Source of the DNA: CAYMAI01 sp964388445
Lineage (GTDB): Bacteria; 4484-113; JAGGVC01
Reading direction: 5' to 3'
Assembly: GCA_964388445.1 (NCBI GenBank)
Contig: CAYMAI010000011.1
Span: 1 to 61,220, forward strand
DNA: 61,220 bases
Numbering within the stretch: the first letter of the stretch is position 1; each line of letters opens with the position of its first letter. Shown piece by piece: positions 34,289 to 42,610 of this stretch. Made by a program: the position numbers and the translations under genes. Under the pieces are notes generated by a model. That model did not search any database. It saw nothing but the letters and a program-made list of their open reading frames with translations, and was not told the origin of the DNA.

Positions 34289-35758
34289 TTATCCCTGCTG
34301 CGAAACCGAATTGTCCTCTTCGGCGCAATTCTCGCTGGCCGAAATCTCGATGCCGCTTTTGCGGAAGAGCGAAACGTCGTTTTGCCGCAGCGTTACGTCC
34401 GCCGATTCGTTTACTCGAATCCCGTAACCCGTGGCCGCGATGAAGTTGTTTTCGATCTGCGCCCGCTGCGTGTCTTCGACGAAAATCCCCGTGTACGCGT
34501 TCCTAATCGTATTCCACGTTATCGTGTAATCGTGGCTAGGGTCGTTCCCCACCCAATCCGGCATCGGGCGGTTCCAAATGCGAATTCCCACCTTGCAGTG
34601 CGAAACAATGTTGCCCGTAATCGTGTTGTTATTCCCGTGCTCGATCGCGATGCCGTCTTCGATGCAGTGCTCGATAACGTTTGATTCGACCAGACTTTCG
34701 CGGGAATAACCGAGCCAAAAGCCGTACCTGCTGCCGCTCACGTTGTTCTTGATGAACCGGTTGCCGCGGCTGAACGTCGCCTCGATGCCGTTGTGCGGGC
34801 TGAACCGGCAGTCGTTGCGCCGAAACGTGTTGAAGTTGCTGGGTTTAAGCCAAGGGCGCTGGCCGCAGAGAAAAATGCCGTCCCCGCCGTGCGCGAAGCT
34901 GTTGTCTTCGACTATGTTGAAATTCGAATCGTTGCCGATTAGTATCCCCGCGCTGTCGCCGCCCGCCGAGTATTTCCACGTTTCGAGCCGGTAGCAATAT
35001 TCGGCCTCGTTGTTGCGAATGCGATTGTTGTCGGCGTCCCAAAGGTGAATGCCCCAGCCGCTGTTGAAACTCAAGCGGCAGTTTTCGATAGTTATCCGCC
35101 GGCTGCGCGTGAGCGTCACGCCGTTTTGCTGAAACTCGGCCTGCACGCCGCGCACGATTCCGCCCGTGCAGTTTTTCAAATATATCGCGCCGCCGTACTC
35201 TTCGAAGCCCTCGACGCTCCACTGGTTCAGCCAGTCCGCCGTGTCGTATATCTCGTCCGTCGAGGCCAGCTTTTGCGTGCGGCTCGACAAAACGTATATG
35301 TTTTCGATTGTGACGTTTTCGCAATCTTCGAGGAAAATTCCCCACTTGTAGCCCGCGACGATGCCGTTTTTTATCGTTACGTTTTTAAGCCCCTTCGCGT
35401 AAATCCCGACGCCGTCCATCAGAGCCGCGTTCGCCTGCGTCGAGCGCACTTCGCCGCCGCCCATATCCAGCGTGACGCCGCTTTCGACGATGGCGATTGC
35501 GCCGCGCCCGTGCGGGTCGTCTATGGTCGCGATGCTGCCCGCGAAGTTGCGCGACACGTCCACGATAATCTGGCCGGAAGTTCCCGCGCTGCTCGTTGAC
35601 TCGCCGGACGCCGGCTCCGCCGCATCCGCGGTAGGAGCAGCGACGGGAGTGCATATCGCCAGAACTACGAGCGAAACGGCCGCCGCCGCGCATTTCGCAA
35701 AAACCGCCGGAAACGCGCCGCGCATCGCCGCAGCAAACAAACCGCGTAAAACCGCCAT
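34289..35758 (-). CDS. Exported right-handed parallel beta-helix protein
   Basis: A 489-residue protein. The N-terminus is a long hydrophobic signal region ending near P-T-A-D-A-A. From about residue 110 it is made of short repeats of the N-V-T-I-x-N / N-x-I-x-x-N type (for example I-T-I-E-N-C-R and N-T-I-T-G-N-I-V), the signature of NosD/pectate-lyase-type parallel beta-helices (PbH1). Such proteins bind or cleave polysaccharides or act as surface modules; no catalytic residues can be assigned. I preferred the ATG at 35758 (GAGG just upstream) to 35812. Single gene. Confidence 0.8.
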   Translation of the reverse strand: MAVLRGLFAAAMRGAFPAVFAKCAAAAVSLVVLAICTPVAAPTADAAEPASGESTSSAGTSGQIIVDVSRNFAGSIATIDDPHGRGAIAIVESGVTLDMGGGEVRSTQANAALMDGVGIYAKGLKNVTIKNGIVAGYKWGIFLEDCENVTIENIYVLSSRTQKLASTDEIYDTADWLNQWSVEGFEEYGGAIYLKNCTGGIVRGVQAEFQQNGVTLTRSRRITIENCRLSFNSGWGIHLWDADNNRIRNNEAEYCYRLETWKYSAGGDSAGILIGNDSNFNIVEDNSFAHGGDGIFLCGQRPWLKPSNFNTFRRNDCRFSPHNGIEATFSRGNRFIKNNVSGSRYGFWLGYSRESLVESNVIEHCIEDGIAIEHGNNNTITGNIVSHCKVGIRIWNRPMPDWVGNDPSHDYTITWNTIRNAYTGIFVEDTQRAQIENNFIAATGYGIRVNESADVTLRQNDVSLFRKSGIEISASENCAEEDNSVSQQG

Positions 35759-35862
35759 AAATTTAACCTCGCCCATACCGGGGGACATGGTAGCAGATTG
35801 GCTTATTTGCAATGCCTTTTTAAGCGGCTTAATGCCGGAATACTAAATTGCTAAACCGAAGA

Positions 35863-36303
35863 TTACACGGACTTCTTCGCTTGACGACGTGCCTTTTGCT
35901 TCATGAGTTCGACAAAGTTTACCGAAGGAATGGTCACGGGACCGAACGCCATAGCCGCAGTCAAACTTAATACAAGACCCCGGATTGCGCTGTACGTCAT
36001 TGGAATGCAGTTGGCAACTATCATATGCGCAATTGCGTCGGCTTCGCAATCAGGATTAAACTCAAAAAACGCCGAAGTGGATATGGATAACTTAAAACTC
36101 GGTTCAATTTCAGATACCGACTCTATCTTTACTTCCATCGGAATTTGATGTATCAAATTATTTTCAGGATTTATTAGGTGCTCGAAATCAACCTTATGCG
36201 AATTGCGAACTTCCTGTGATTGAGGCAACGATTCAGCACTAAACGACCAAACAACAACATCTTTAGGCTGCACTACCGCAGTAGTCTTTGGACTTATCTT
36301 CAT
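35863..36303 (-). CDS. SecB-like chaperone of a toxin-antitoxin-chaperone module
   Basis: A 146-residue protein, the size of SecB (about 150). The C-terminal part is the diagnostic one: A-N-C-I-P-M-T-Y-S-A-I-R-G-L-V followed by P-S-V-N-F-V-E-L-M, matching the I-P-x-x-Y-A and P-P-I-N-F-x-x-L segments of SecB-like proteins. It follows, and overlaps by 41 bases, a HigA-type antitoxin gene. In known TAC systems (for example Rv1955-Rv1957 of Mycobacterium tuberculosis) such a dedicated SecB-like chaperone folds and protects the antitoxin. It is too diverged to be the housekeeping SecB. Together with its neighbours this supports a TAC assignment. Confidence 0.75.
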   Translation of the reverse strand: MKISPKTTAVVQPKDVVVWSFSAESLPQSQEVRNSHKVDFEHLINPENNLIHQIPMEVKIESVSEIEPSFKLSISTSAFFEFNPDCEADAIAHMIVANCIPMTYSAIRGLVLSLTAAMAFGPVTIPSVNFVELMKQKARRQAKKSV

Positions 36304-36664
36304 TTACATCTCCAAAATCATCGCCATTTCTCGTCCAAGTATTAAGCACAGACAAGTTGCGAAGCCTTTTATCGGCGTTCAAACCTACCGACGCGGTTTT
36401 GATTTCTAGCGCGAGGCCGAGCGCATCCGCGAGTTCCTGCATCGTGCGTACAGTCATATTGGTTTCGCCGCGGAAAAGCTGGTTGATGCGTGCGCGGCTT
36501 ACATTCAGTTTTCTAGCAAGATCAGCATAGGTAAGGCCAAGTTCGTCTCGGCGCATCTCGCATTCGACTATGAAATCGATTGCCGCATTGGCCGCCCGGT
36601 AATCCGTGGTCTGCCTAAGTTCATCAAGCCAATTCTGAAAATCCGTTTGCTTAGTCATTGCCAA
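36263..36664 (-). CDS. higA: HigA-type XRE antitoxin
   Basis: A 133-residue protein with an XRE helix-turn-helix (about 42-95): L-T-Y-A-D-L-A-R-K-L-N-V-S-R-A-R-I-N-Q-L-F and the downstream M-T-V-R-T-M-Q-E-L-A-D-A-L-G typical of HigA. The last 35 residues are polar and could be the chaperone-addiction tail that needs the SecB-like partner. It overlaps the toxin gene by 14 bases and the chaperone gene by 41, so all three are one coupled unit. The ATG at 36664 or 36658 is possible. It should autorepress the operon. Confidence 0.8.
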   Translation of the reverse strand: MAMTKQTDFQNWLDELRQTTDYRAANAAIDFIVECEMRRDELGLTYADLARKLNVSRARINQLFRGETNMTVRTMQELADALGLALEIKTASVGLNADKRLRNLSVLNTWTRNGDDFGDVNEDKSKDYCGSAA

Positions 36665-37052
36665 GCATCTCCTTCGTTCGCTTTTCGGCGGTTTTTAGTT
36701 CGTTTTTAGGAATCCTGTTGCCCTTTTTCTGAATCCAGTGAACCACAGCGAGATCGCCAGATTCAAGCTGAAAGCAAAACAGACGCGCTTGGTCACGCCT
36801 GATTTCGAAGAGTTTCGGCTCGGTGCCCTGCAAAAACTTGAACAAATTCCCGCACTTCATCAATTGCTCGCGCGGCATATTCACCACATTATCCACCGCT
36901 TTTAGCAACTCGGGGGCTTTAGGACGCGAAATATTACCTAGCCAATTTCGAAAATCCGCTTCCTTGCCGTACACCAAGGCTCGGCGATGCAATCCTTTGG
37001 CTAAGAGCAAAAAATCTCGTCCGGCAACGCCATCCGCTTGCTCACTGTTCAT
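36651..37052 (-). CDS. higB: HigB-like RelE-superfamily toxin
   Basis: A 133-residue protein. The C-terminal half matches the RelE/HigB (Gp49-like) fold: E-I-R-R-D-Q-A-R-L-F-C-F-Q, then V-V-H-W-I-Q-K-K-G-N-R-I-P, and K-T-A-E-K-R-T-K-E-M-L. Toxins of this family cleave mRNA on the ribosome. The first gene of the three-gene module, toxin before antitoxin as is usual for HigBA. I chose the ATG at 37052; the frame is open to 37079. A TTGACA/TATCAT promoter-like pair overlaps this start, so translation may begin further in. Confidence 0.75.
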   Translation of the reverse strand: MNSEQADGVAGRDFLLLAKGLHRRALVYGKEADFRNWLGNISRPKAPELLKAVDNVVNMPREQLMKCGNLFKFLQGTEPKLFEIRRDQARLFCFQLESGDLAVVHWIQKKGNRIPKNELKTAEKRTKEMLGND

Positions 37053-37079
37053 GATACCCCGCTTACCGCCATGTGTCAA
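37051..37079 (-). promoter_or_regulatory. Promoter-like sequence of the higB-higA-secB-like operon
   Basis: On the minus strand TTGACA (37074-37079) and TATCAT (37051-37056) are 17 bases apart, ideal spacing. The -10 overlaps the likely higB ATG. If it is the real promoter, the transcript would start inside the present reading frame. Confidence 0.45.
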
Positions 37080-37196
37080 GTTATAACTTTACAATTGGTA
37101 AAATCTCCAGGAGCTTATCCGGAAGCGAAAGCCTATCACGAAACAAGGCGTATTGCCAATACAGAAACTGAAGTTAACCGACGATATTACCCCCCC

Positions 37197-38606
37197 TTAC
37201 AGCCCCAGGCCCACCGCAAGATAGCGCAGCGCGTCGAGTGCGTGGTCGCCGGTTTTGATTACGCGCGGCTCCGGCGAATCCGGCTCGTAGCAGTAATCGC
37301 CGAACTCGCGGATTAGATTCACGCACGAGCGCCCGATTAGGATTCGCGGCCCCGCCGACGCGTCCGCCGGTTCGAGAAGCGCGCGCACCCGCACGATGCC
37401 CGCCTCCACGCCCGCACGCGGCCCGATTGTCGGAATTCCATGCCGCTCGAATATCGCGCGCTCGCCCGCGCCCGCCGGGTCGCAAAACGCCGCCGCGATA
37501 AGCCCCGCGCCGTCCGCCGCCGCTCCCGCGCCATTGCCAAATTGCGCGCCGGGATAATCGCGATTCGCGTCGAAAAGCCTTTCCCGCCCGCCGCGGCCGT
37601 ACACCACCGGAGGCGAAGGCCGCCGCCTTTTCGCAAGCTCTCTCGCTTTCGACAAAACCGCATCGGCCCACTCGCCGGCTGTCATCCCGCGCACGTAAAT
37701 TTCGGCGAGCACGACCAGCGATTCGGACGGCGTGACCTGCGCGAACAAAACGCACCCCGGATTCGTATATCCGAAGTCGCAGCCCGCATACAGCGGCAAG
37801 CCGGCTGAGTACTTCGCCTCGCCCGTATGCACGGTCGCGTCGAACATCGGATAAACGAGCATATCGTCCGCCGCGAAGTCCGCAAGGAATTCGCGCCTGT
37901 AATCCGCCTCGGACATAAGCCGCCGCTGAAGCGCCAGTTCCGCGGGCGATACGTACGGATTTTCCGCCGTGCCGAATTTGAAAACCTCTACTTCGGGCAA
38001 TACGTCCGCGCTTTCGAAAAGCTCCCGCAGCCAGCCCCTCCCGCCCGGCGTGCCGATTAGCAGCGCGCGCCCGCGCCTGTCCGCCAGCGACGGCAAGATG
38101 TAGCGCTGGAACACGCCCGGCCGTATGCGCGCCGCCTCGTCGAGAACGACGAAATCCAGGCCTTCGCCGAGCAGCGAATCGGGGTTTTCCGCGGTTTTGC
38201 CGGACAGCTCGGCATCGTTTCCAAGCCTCAGAGTCAGTTCCGAGATTCTATCCGACGAAATGTCGAACGGCAGCTTATGCCGGAAAACGTCGTGCGCCGT
38301 CCGCCAGACGCGCGTGGCGAGTTCCTTGAACGGCGCGACCACCCATACGCGCGCGCCGGGCGAAGTCGCGGCGTATGCGCATTCGTAAGCGGCGAGCGTG
38401 GATTTTCCGAACCTGCGGCCGCAGAGCGCCAGCCTGAAACGGGCGCGCGATGCGTGGATTATTTCCTGCGACTCATGCGGCTTATATTCGATCTCGCCCG
38501 AAAAATCGACGAAATCGAATTTGCCATAGACCGCCTCGATTTTGGCGCGCTGCGGCGCGTCGATGCGGCGCACGCCATGCGCGCGTTTTCGCTTTCGCTT
38601 TGCCAT
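37197..38606 (-). CDS. terL: Phage terminase large subunit (TerL)
   Basis: A 469-residue terminase. ATPase motifs: Walker A C-G-R-R-F-G-K-S-T (62-70), Walker B F-V-V-L-D-E-A (152-158), and coupling motif L-I-G-T-P-G-G (183-189). The nuclease domain starts with A-G-C-D-F-G-Y-T (Asp277) and ends with H-A-L-D-A-L-R-Y, the usual last acidic residue. All key residues are present, so it looks intact. It powers and terminates DNA packaging. Its start shares one base with the stop of the upstream gene (TGATG). No portal, capsid or tail genes lie nearby. Confidence 0.9.
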   Translation of the reverse strand: MAKRKRKRAHGVRRIDAPQRAKIEAVYGKFDFVDFSGEIEYKPHESQEIIHASRARFRLALCGRRFGKSTLAAYECAYAATSPGARVWVVAPFKELATRVWRTAHDVFRHKLPFDISSDRISELTLRLGNDAELSGKTAENPDSLLGEGLDFVVLDEAARIRPGVFQRYILPSLADRRGRALLIGTPGGRGWLRELFESADVLPEVEVFKFGTAENPYVSPAELALQRRLMSEADYRREFLADFAADDMLVYPMFDATVHTGEAKYSAGLPLYAGCDFGYTNPGCVLFAQVTPSESLVVLAEIYVRGMTAGEWADAVLSKARELAKRRRPSPPVVYGRGGRERLFDANRDYPGAQFGNGAGAAADGAGLIAAAFCDPAGAGERAIFERHGIPTIGPRAGVEAGIVRVRALLEPADASAGPRILIGRSCVNLIREFGDYCYEPDSPEPRVIKTGDHALDALRYLAVGLGL

Positions 38607-39001
38607 CAGCTTTCTTCGCTCTCGCCTATTCTTATGTTATGCCGCTCGATAAGCCGGTCGATCGACCTTTCCCATAACGGCATGCCCTCTTCCGCACCTT
38701 CGCCATCCGCAGCCCGGCCGCAATAGAAATCGGCATCGCAAAGCACTTTCAGAGTCGCGGAAAGCTCTTTAAGCCCCGCCGCGGCGAGCACGTCTTTGCG
38801 CATCATCCTTCGTAACACCTTTCGCTTCGCGCTTTCGGCGAGTTTCTCTATGCCGCCGCCTTCGCAGAAATTACAAAGCTCCGGCCCGGCCGGCTTATGC
38901 GCTTCCCGACCGCAGTTTTCAAGAACAGGGTTGTCCCGGCTGGAGCTTTCCCGGCCTGCGATATCCCGAATTTCTAACTCAATACTTTTTTGCTTTCCCA
39001 T
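38606..39001 (-). CDS. Probable terminase small subunit
   Basis: A 131-residue protein directly upstream of and coupled to TerL, the usual place of the small subunit. It has a Cys-containing segment (C-N-F-C-E-G-G-G) and a helical C-terminal half, but no clear helix-turn-helix, so the assignment rests on position and size. It could be a small regulator instead. The start at 39001 is preceded by an AT-rich tract suitable for a promoter. Confidence 0.55.
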   Translation of the reverse strand: MGKQKSIELEIRDIAGRESSSRDNPVLENCGREAHKPAGPELCNFCEGGGIEKLAESAKRKVLRRMMRKDVLAAAGLKELSATLKVLCDADFYCGRAADGEGAEEGMPLWERSIDRLIERHNIRIGESEES

Positions 39002-39203
39002 CGATTTAATTATACATATTTTTTGTCAAGTATTCGCAGCTTGCAAGCAAGGCCGGACCGGAAAGCCTGCTCCGAATCCTCTCGGAAACACCGGGTTTGA
39101 GATATTATTCCCCCGAAGCGCCGCTCGTGCAACTATCTGCGGACAATTCGGCCATTGCCGCACGTGCCTGCGGTCCGCTTAATCCGATGCGGTTTCGATC
39201 CGA

Positions 39204-41756
39204 TCAGCTCAGCATGGCTTTGATAATCAGCGCGTCGTTTCCGCCTCCGCCCGTATTGAGAACACCGCTCGGCGTGCCCACCGTGCCGCTCGGCGTCGAA
39301 TTCGTGCCCGTGCCCGTGCCGCCCGAAGAAGACGCGGCGGTTTCTTTTCCGGTGGGAGAGCCAACAACTCCGCCAGGTGTGCCCCAAGAACCCGAATTGT
39401 TTGGCGCGACGCCGACAATGTTCACCCTACCGTCGGATTCGACGAAAATTGCAGATGCGGCGTCCGCCGACGTGCCGCCCCATGTTTTCTGCCAAATCAT
39501 ACTGCCGGACGAACCGAACTTAACCAAATACGCGTCGCCGCTTCCCGCTCCGAATCCGTCCGTCGCTCCTGCGATATAAACATTCCCCGCGCCGTCTACC
39601 GAGACCGTTTTGGCGTCCTCATATCCGGTTCCGCCCCAGGTTTTCTGCCACAAAAGCGCGCCGGAAGATGAATATTTCAGCAATATCGCATCCTCTCCGC
39701 CCGCGCCGAAATTCCTGGTGCGCCCGGCGGCGTAAACGTTTCCGGTTGCGTCCACGGCCAATCCAAGACAGAAGTTTCCATCCGTCATTGCCGTTCCGCC
39801 CCACGCGTTTTGCCATTGAATGTCGCCCGCGGAGTTAAACTTCACGACGAATGCGCTCGTGCCGCTGCCATAGCTTCTCGTATCGCCGCCGAGATAAACG
39901 TTTCCTGCACCGTCAACCTTAATCGAAAAAGCGCCGTCGAGGCCGCTGCCGCCCCAAGTTTTTTGCATCAGCAAATCGCCCGCCGGCGAATATTTCAGCC
40001 AGAAAGCGTCCGATTGACCGGCTCCCATGCTCTCCGTATAGCCGGCAACATAAACGTTTCCCGCAGAATCGGTTGCGACCGCGTTAGAATAATCCATGCT
40101 CGACCCGCCCCACATTTTTTGCCACAGCAAATTGCCGTCCGGCGAAAACTTTAGAACGAACGAGTCGGTGATGGTAGCACCGAAACTGGAAGTCGAGCCC
40201 GCTGCGTAAAGGTTGCCCGACGAATCGGTTGCAAGCCCATACACCATTTCGTAGTTACTGCCGCCCCAAGTTCTTTGCCAGGCCAAGTTTCCGTCTGCGG
40301 TGAACTTAAGAAAGAAAGTGTCGGCGAATCCGGCTCCATAGCTGTCGCACCTACCCGCGGCGAACACGCTGCCCTGCGAATCTACTGCGATGGCATATCC
40401 TTCATCCCGGCTCGAACCGCCCCAAGTGCGAACCCAGTCGGTGACCGTAATTTCGGTGACGGTCAGCGTGAACGGCAGCGTGTCGTTGCCGAACGCGTTC
40501 GTTACGGTCAGCGTGGCGTTATAGTTTCCGGGCGCGCCGAGCGTTGCGGATGGCGATTCCACCGTCGAAGTGTTCGGGCTGGCGCCGCCGCCGAAGTTCC
40601 ACGAGTATGTCATCGGAAGTGTTCCGCTGACGACCGCGGAGAACTGCACGTTCGCGCCGGTCAGTCCGGATTGCGGCGAGACCGACACGATTGCGGGCGC
40701 GTCGCCCGTCCCCGTCACGGTCAGCGTGAAGTCGAACGTGTCCTCGCCCGCGGCGTTCGTCACGATTACGCTCGCGTTATAGCTTCCCTCCGCTCCGAGC
40801 GTAACTGCTGGCGCCGCGTCGGTGGATGTGTCGGGCGTCGCGCCGCCGCCGAAGCTCCATTGATAAGTGAACGGCTGAGTGCCGGTCGCCGTCGCGGCGA
40901 AGCTTACGGGCTGGCCGGTTTGGCCCGAAATCGGATTCACGCCGGTTACGGACGGAGGCGTGGGCGTATCGGGAGAAACTTGGATTACGTTGCTCATTTC
41001 GCCCAGCGTTCCGCCGCTGCCCGTTGCGCGCACCGCCACGTAAAATGTTTCCGTGGGCGAAAGGTTGACGGTGAACCGCTTGGGATACGAGCCGCCCTTG
41101 CCGAACGGAAGCTCGGTGCCGAATTCTTCCCAGCCGCTTTCGCCGTCCTCGGACCTATACATTTTGTACGTTTGAACTGCGCTGAGATAATTCAGCGCGA
41201 TGGTGGTTATGTCTGAAATGCCGATTTCGCCGCTCTTGTCCCCGTCAACCCATGCAAGCTGGGGACTTAGGCCGACCATTTGCAGATAATTCAAAGCGAT
41301 CGGCGTAATGTCGGAAATGCCTACTTCGCCGGATATGTCGTAATCGCCGAGGTTCGCGTAATTCCAAGCGAGCACGCCGGTGGTTTTGTTGAACGTAAGA
41401 CTCGTAACTTTACCCGCATCGCCCTTCGGCGCGGCAGAGACGATTCGCCCGCCTTCCGCTGCGGCGCGTTCGGAAAGACGCGCCATCAGTTCATCTTTCA
41501 GCAGCCGATAAACGGCCTCGTCCACGGATGCCGGAGTTTCGGCTGCTTCTATTTCGGCAAGCGCGTCATCTATGCCAACCGATTGCGCGGGGGAAGGCGC
41601 GAACCCGGCGCCGCTATCGCCTGCGGCGTTCGTGAGCCGGCTGGACGAATTGCACGATATTGCCGATAAGGCGAAGAGCAATAGCAAAAGAATTATCAGT
41701 CCTGCCCGTAGCGCCGGCGGACGGTTTTTGACGAAAAAGGCGTTTACGTTTTTCAT
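39204..41756 (-). CDS. Lipoprotein with dockerin-like, PKD and beta-propeller domains
   Basis: An 850-residue surface or periplasmic lipoprotein. The lipobox is L-S-A-I-S-C (Cys at about 35). Residues about 135-195 carry two dockerin-like repeats (G-D-Y-D-I-S-G-E-V-G-I-S-D-I-T and D-G-D-K-S-G-E-I-G-I-S-D-I-T) with calcium-loop Asp residues. After a fibronectin-like segment come two PKD domains (about 280-440). Then follow about seven propeller blades marked by T-W-G-G-S/T and D-S-x-G-N-V-Y-x-A-G, typical of SBBP repeats. A Gly/Ser/Thr-rich end closes the protein. It probably binds a partner or polysaccharide; no enzyme motif is seen. Confidence 0.85.
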   Translation of the reverse strand: MKNVNAFFVKNRPPALRAGLIILLLLLFALSAISCNSSSRLTNAAGDSGAGFAPSPAQSVGIDDALAEIEAAETPASVDEAVYRLLKDELMARLSERAAAEGGRIVSAAPKGDAGKVTSLTFNKTTGVLAWNYANLGDYDISGEVGISDITPIALNYLQMVGLSPQLAWVDGDKSGEIGISDITTIALNYLSAVQTYKMYRSEDGESGWEEFGTELPFGKGGSYPKRFTVNLSPTETFYVAVRATGSGGTLGEMSNVIQVSPDTPTPPSVTGVNPISGQTGQPVSFAATATGTQPFTYQWSFGGGATPDTSTDAAPAVTLGAEGSYNASVIVTNAAGEDTFDFTLTVTGTGDAPAIVSVSPQSGLTGANVQFSAVVSGTLPMTYSWNFGGGASPNTSTVESPSATLGAPGNYNATLTVTNAFGNDTLPFTLTVTEITVTDWVRTWGGSSRDEGYAIAVDSQGSVFAAGRCDSYGAGFADTFFLKFTADGNLAWQRTWGGSNYEMVYGLATDSSGNLYAAGSTSSFGATITDSFVLKFSPDGNLLWQKMWGGSSMDYSNAVATDSAGNVYVAGYTESMGAGQSDAFWLKYSPAGDLLMQKTWGGSGLDGAFSIKVDGAGNVYLGGDTRSYGSGTSAFVVKFNSAGDIQWQNAWGGTAMTDGNFCLGLAVDATGNVYAAGRTRNFGAGGEDAILLKYSSSGALLWQKTWGGTGYEDAKTVSVDGAGNVYIAGATDGFGAGSGDAYLVKFGSSGSMIWQKTWGGTSADAASAIFVESDGRVNIVGVAPNNSGSWGTPGGVVGSPTGKETAASSSGGTGTGTNSTPSGTVGTPSGVLNTGGGGNDALIIKAMLS

Positions 41757-42047
41757 TTCCCAGCTCCCTGCTTGATGAACAAGCGATTATTCCCAATTCA
41801 AGGCACGCAATACTTGCCGCGCCGGAATGGGGCGGCAAAAAAGAATACTGTTATTTACATCAAAAAACAATAATTTACAGCCGGAAATTGCCGATTTCGC
41901 CGCTCGAGGCAAAAATGCGAGCGGATTCCTTTGGCGGCATACAAGACCATTTTTTTTCCCGCCGCCCGTCACTTCGTTGTCGAACCGGAAGTAAGATTGT
42001 TGTTGCAGAAGGTGCGGGTTCCGCTCCCGCAATATTGATATGAAATC
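41757..42047. other. Intergenic region between hspR and the large lipoprotein gene
   Basis: The 291 bases between the hspR stop and the lipoprotein start contain no frame I can support. The part nearest 41757 must hold the lipoprotein ribosome site (GGGAG at 41760-41764 on the minus strand). No clear terminator was found. Confidence 0.4.
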
Positions 42048-42470
42048 TCACTCTTTCTTCGCGATGCCGCGGGCTTTCGAAATCGGGACGATTGCCGTTT
42101 CGTCGTGCGCGTCCGCGAGCCGCTCTTCGTATTCCTGCTCCAGATGGTCGCGAAATCGCACCAGCAGTTCGCTTAGCTGGCCCTGAAGTTTGGTTATCTG
42201 CTCGCGCATTTTCAAAACGATTTCGACGCCCGCCAGGTTCACGCCCATTTCTTGCGTTAGGTTGAGTATTATTTCGAGTCTTTCGATGTCGCGTTTCGAA
42301 TACATCCGCGTTTTTCCCGCCGTGCGCGCCGGCACGAGCAGGCCGAGCTTTTCATATTGGCGCAGGCTCTGTTGATGAATTCCGTACATTCCGGCCACCG
42401 CGCCGATAGAGAAGACGCCCTGTTCGTCTTCTGGAAGTCCGCTGAATTCTTCCGATACTTTTTTCGCCAT
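42048..42470 (-). CDS. hspR: HspR-type MerR-family heat-shock repressor
   Basis: A 140-residue MerR-type regulator. F-S-I-G-A-V-A-G-M-Y-G-I-H-Q-Q-S-L-R-Q-Y is the helix-turn-helix and R-M-Y-S-K-R-D-I the wing; the pattern G-I-H-Q-Q-S-L-R-Q-Y-E-K-L-G-L is typical of HspR. A coiled-coil dimerisation helix follows (about 80-120). HspR represses the dnaK operon and is helped by DnaK. It is the last gene of the operon (dnaK-hsp20-grpE-dnaJ-hspR), 140 bases after dnaJ. I did not find a convincing HAIR operator upstream of dnaK. Confidence 0.85.
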   Translation of the reverse strand: MAKKVSEEFSGLPEDEQGVFSIGAVAGMYGIHQQSLRQYEKLGLLVPARTAGKTRMYSKRDIERLEIILNLTQEMGVNLAGVEIVLKMREQITKLQGQLSELLVRFRDHLEQEYEERLADAHDETAIVPISKARGIAKKE

Positions 42471-42610
42471 ATTTATTCAAAACGGCGGACACTTCGGCCA
42501 AAACCGCCGTCCGGCCGATATCCGCTCTTCCGGCATGAAATCTGTACTACCGGCTAATCGCCGCATGCCGCGTACCGAAAAAAACACAAAACGAAATACG
42601 AAGCGCCAAA

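Noticed and set aside
40275..41216. A 313-codon plus-strand frame inside the large lipoprotein gene
   Set aside because: Antisense to repeated PKD/dockerin coding sequence; Arg/Val/His-rich shadow frame without a start signal.
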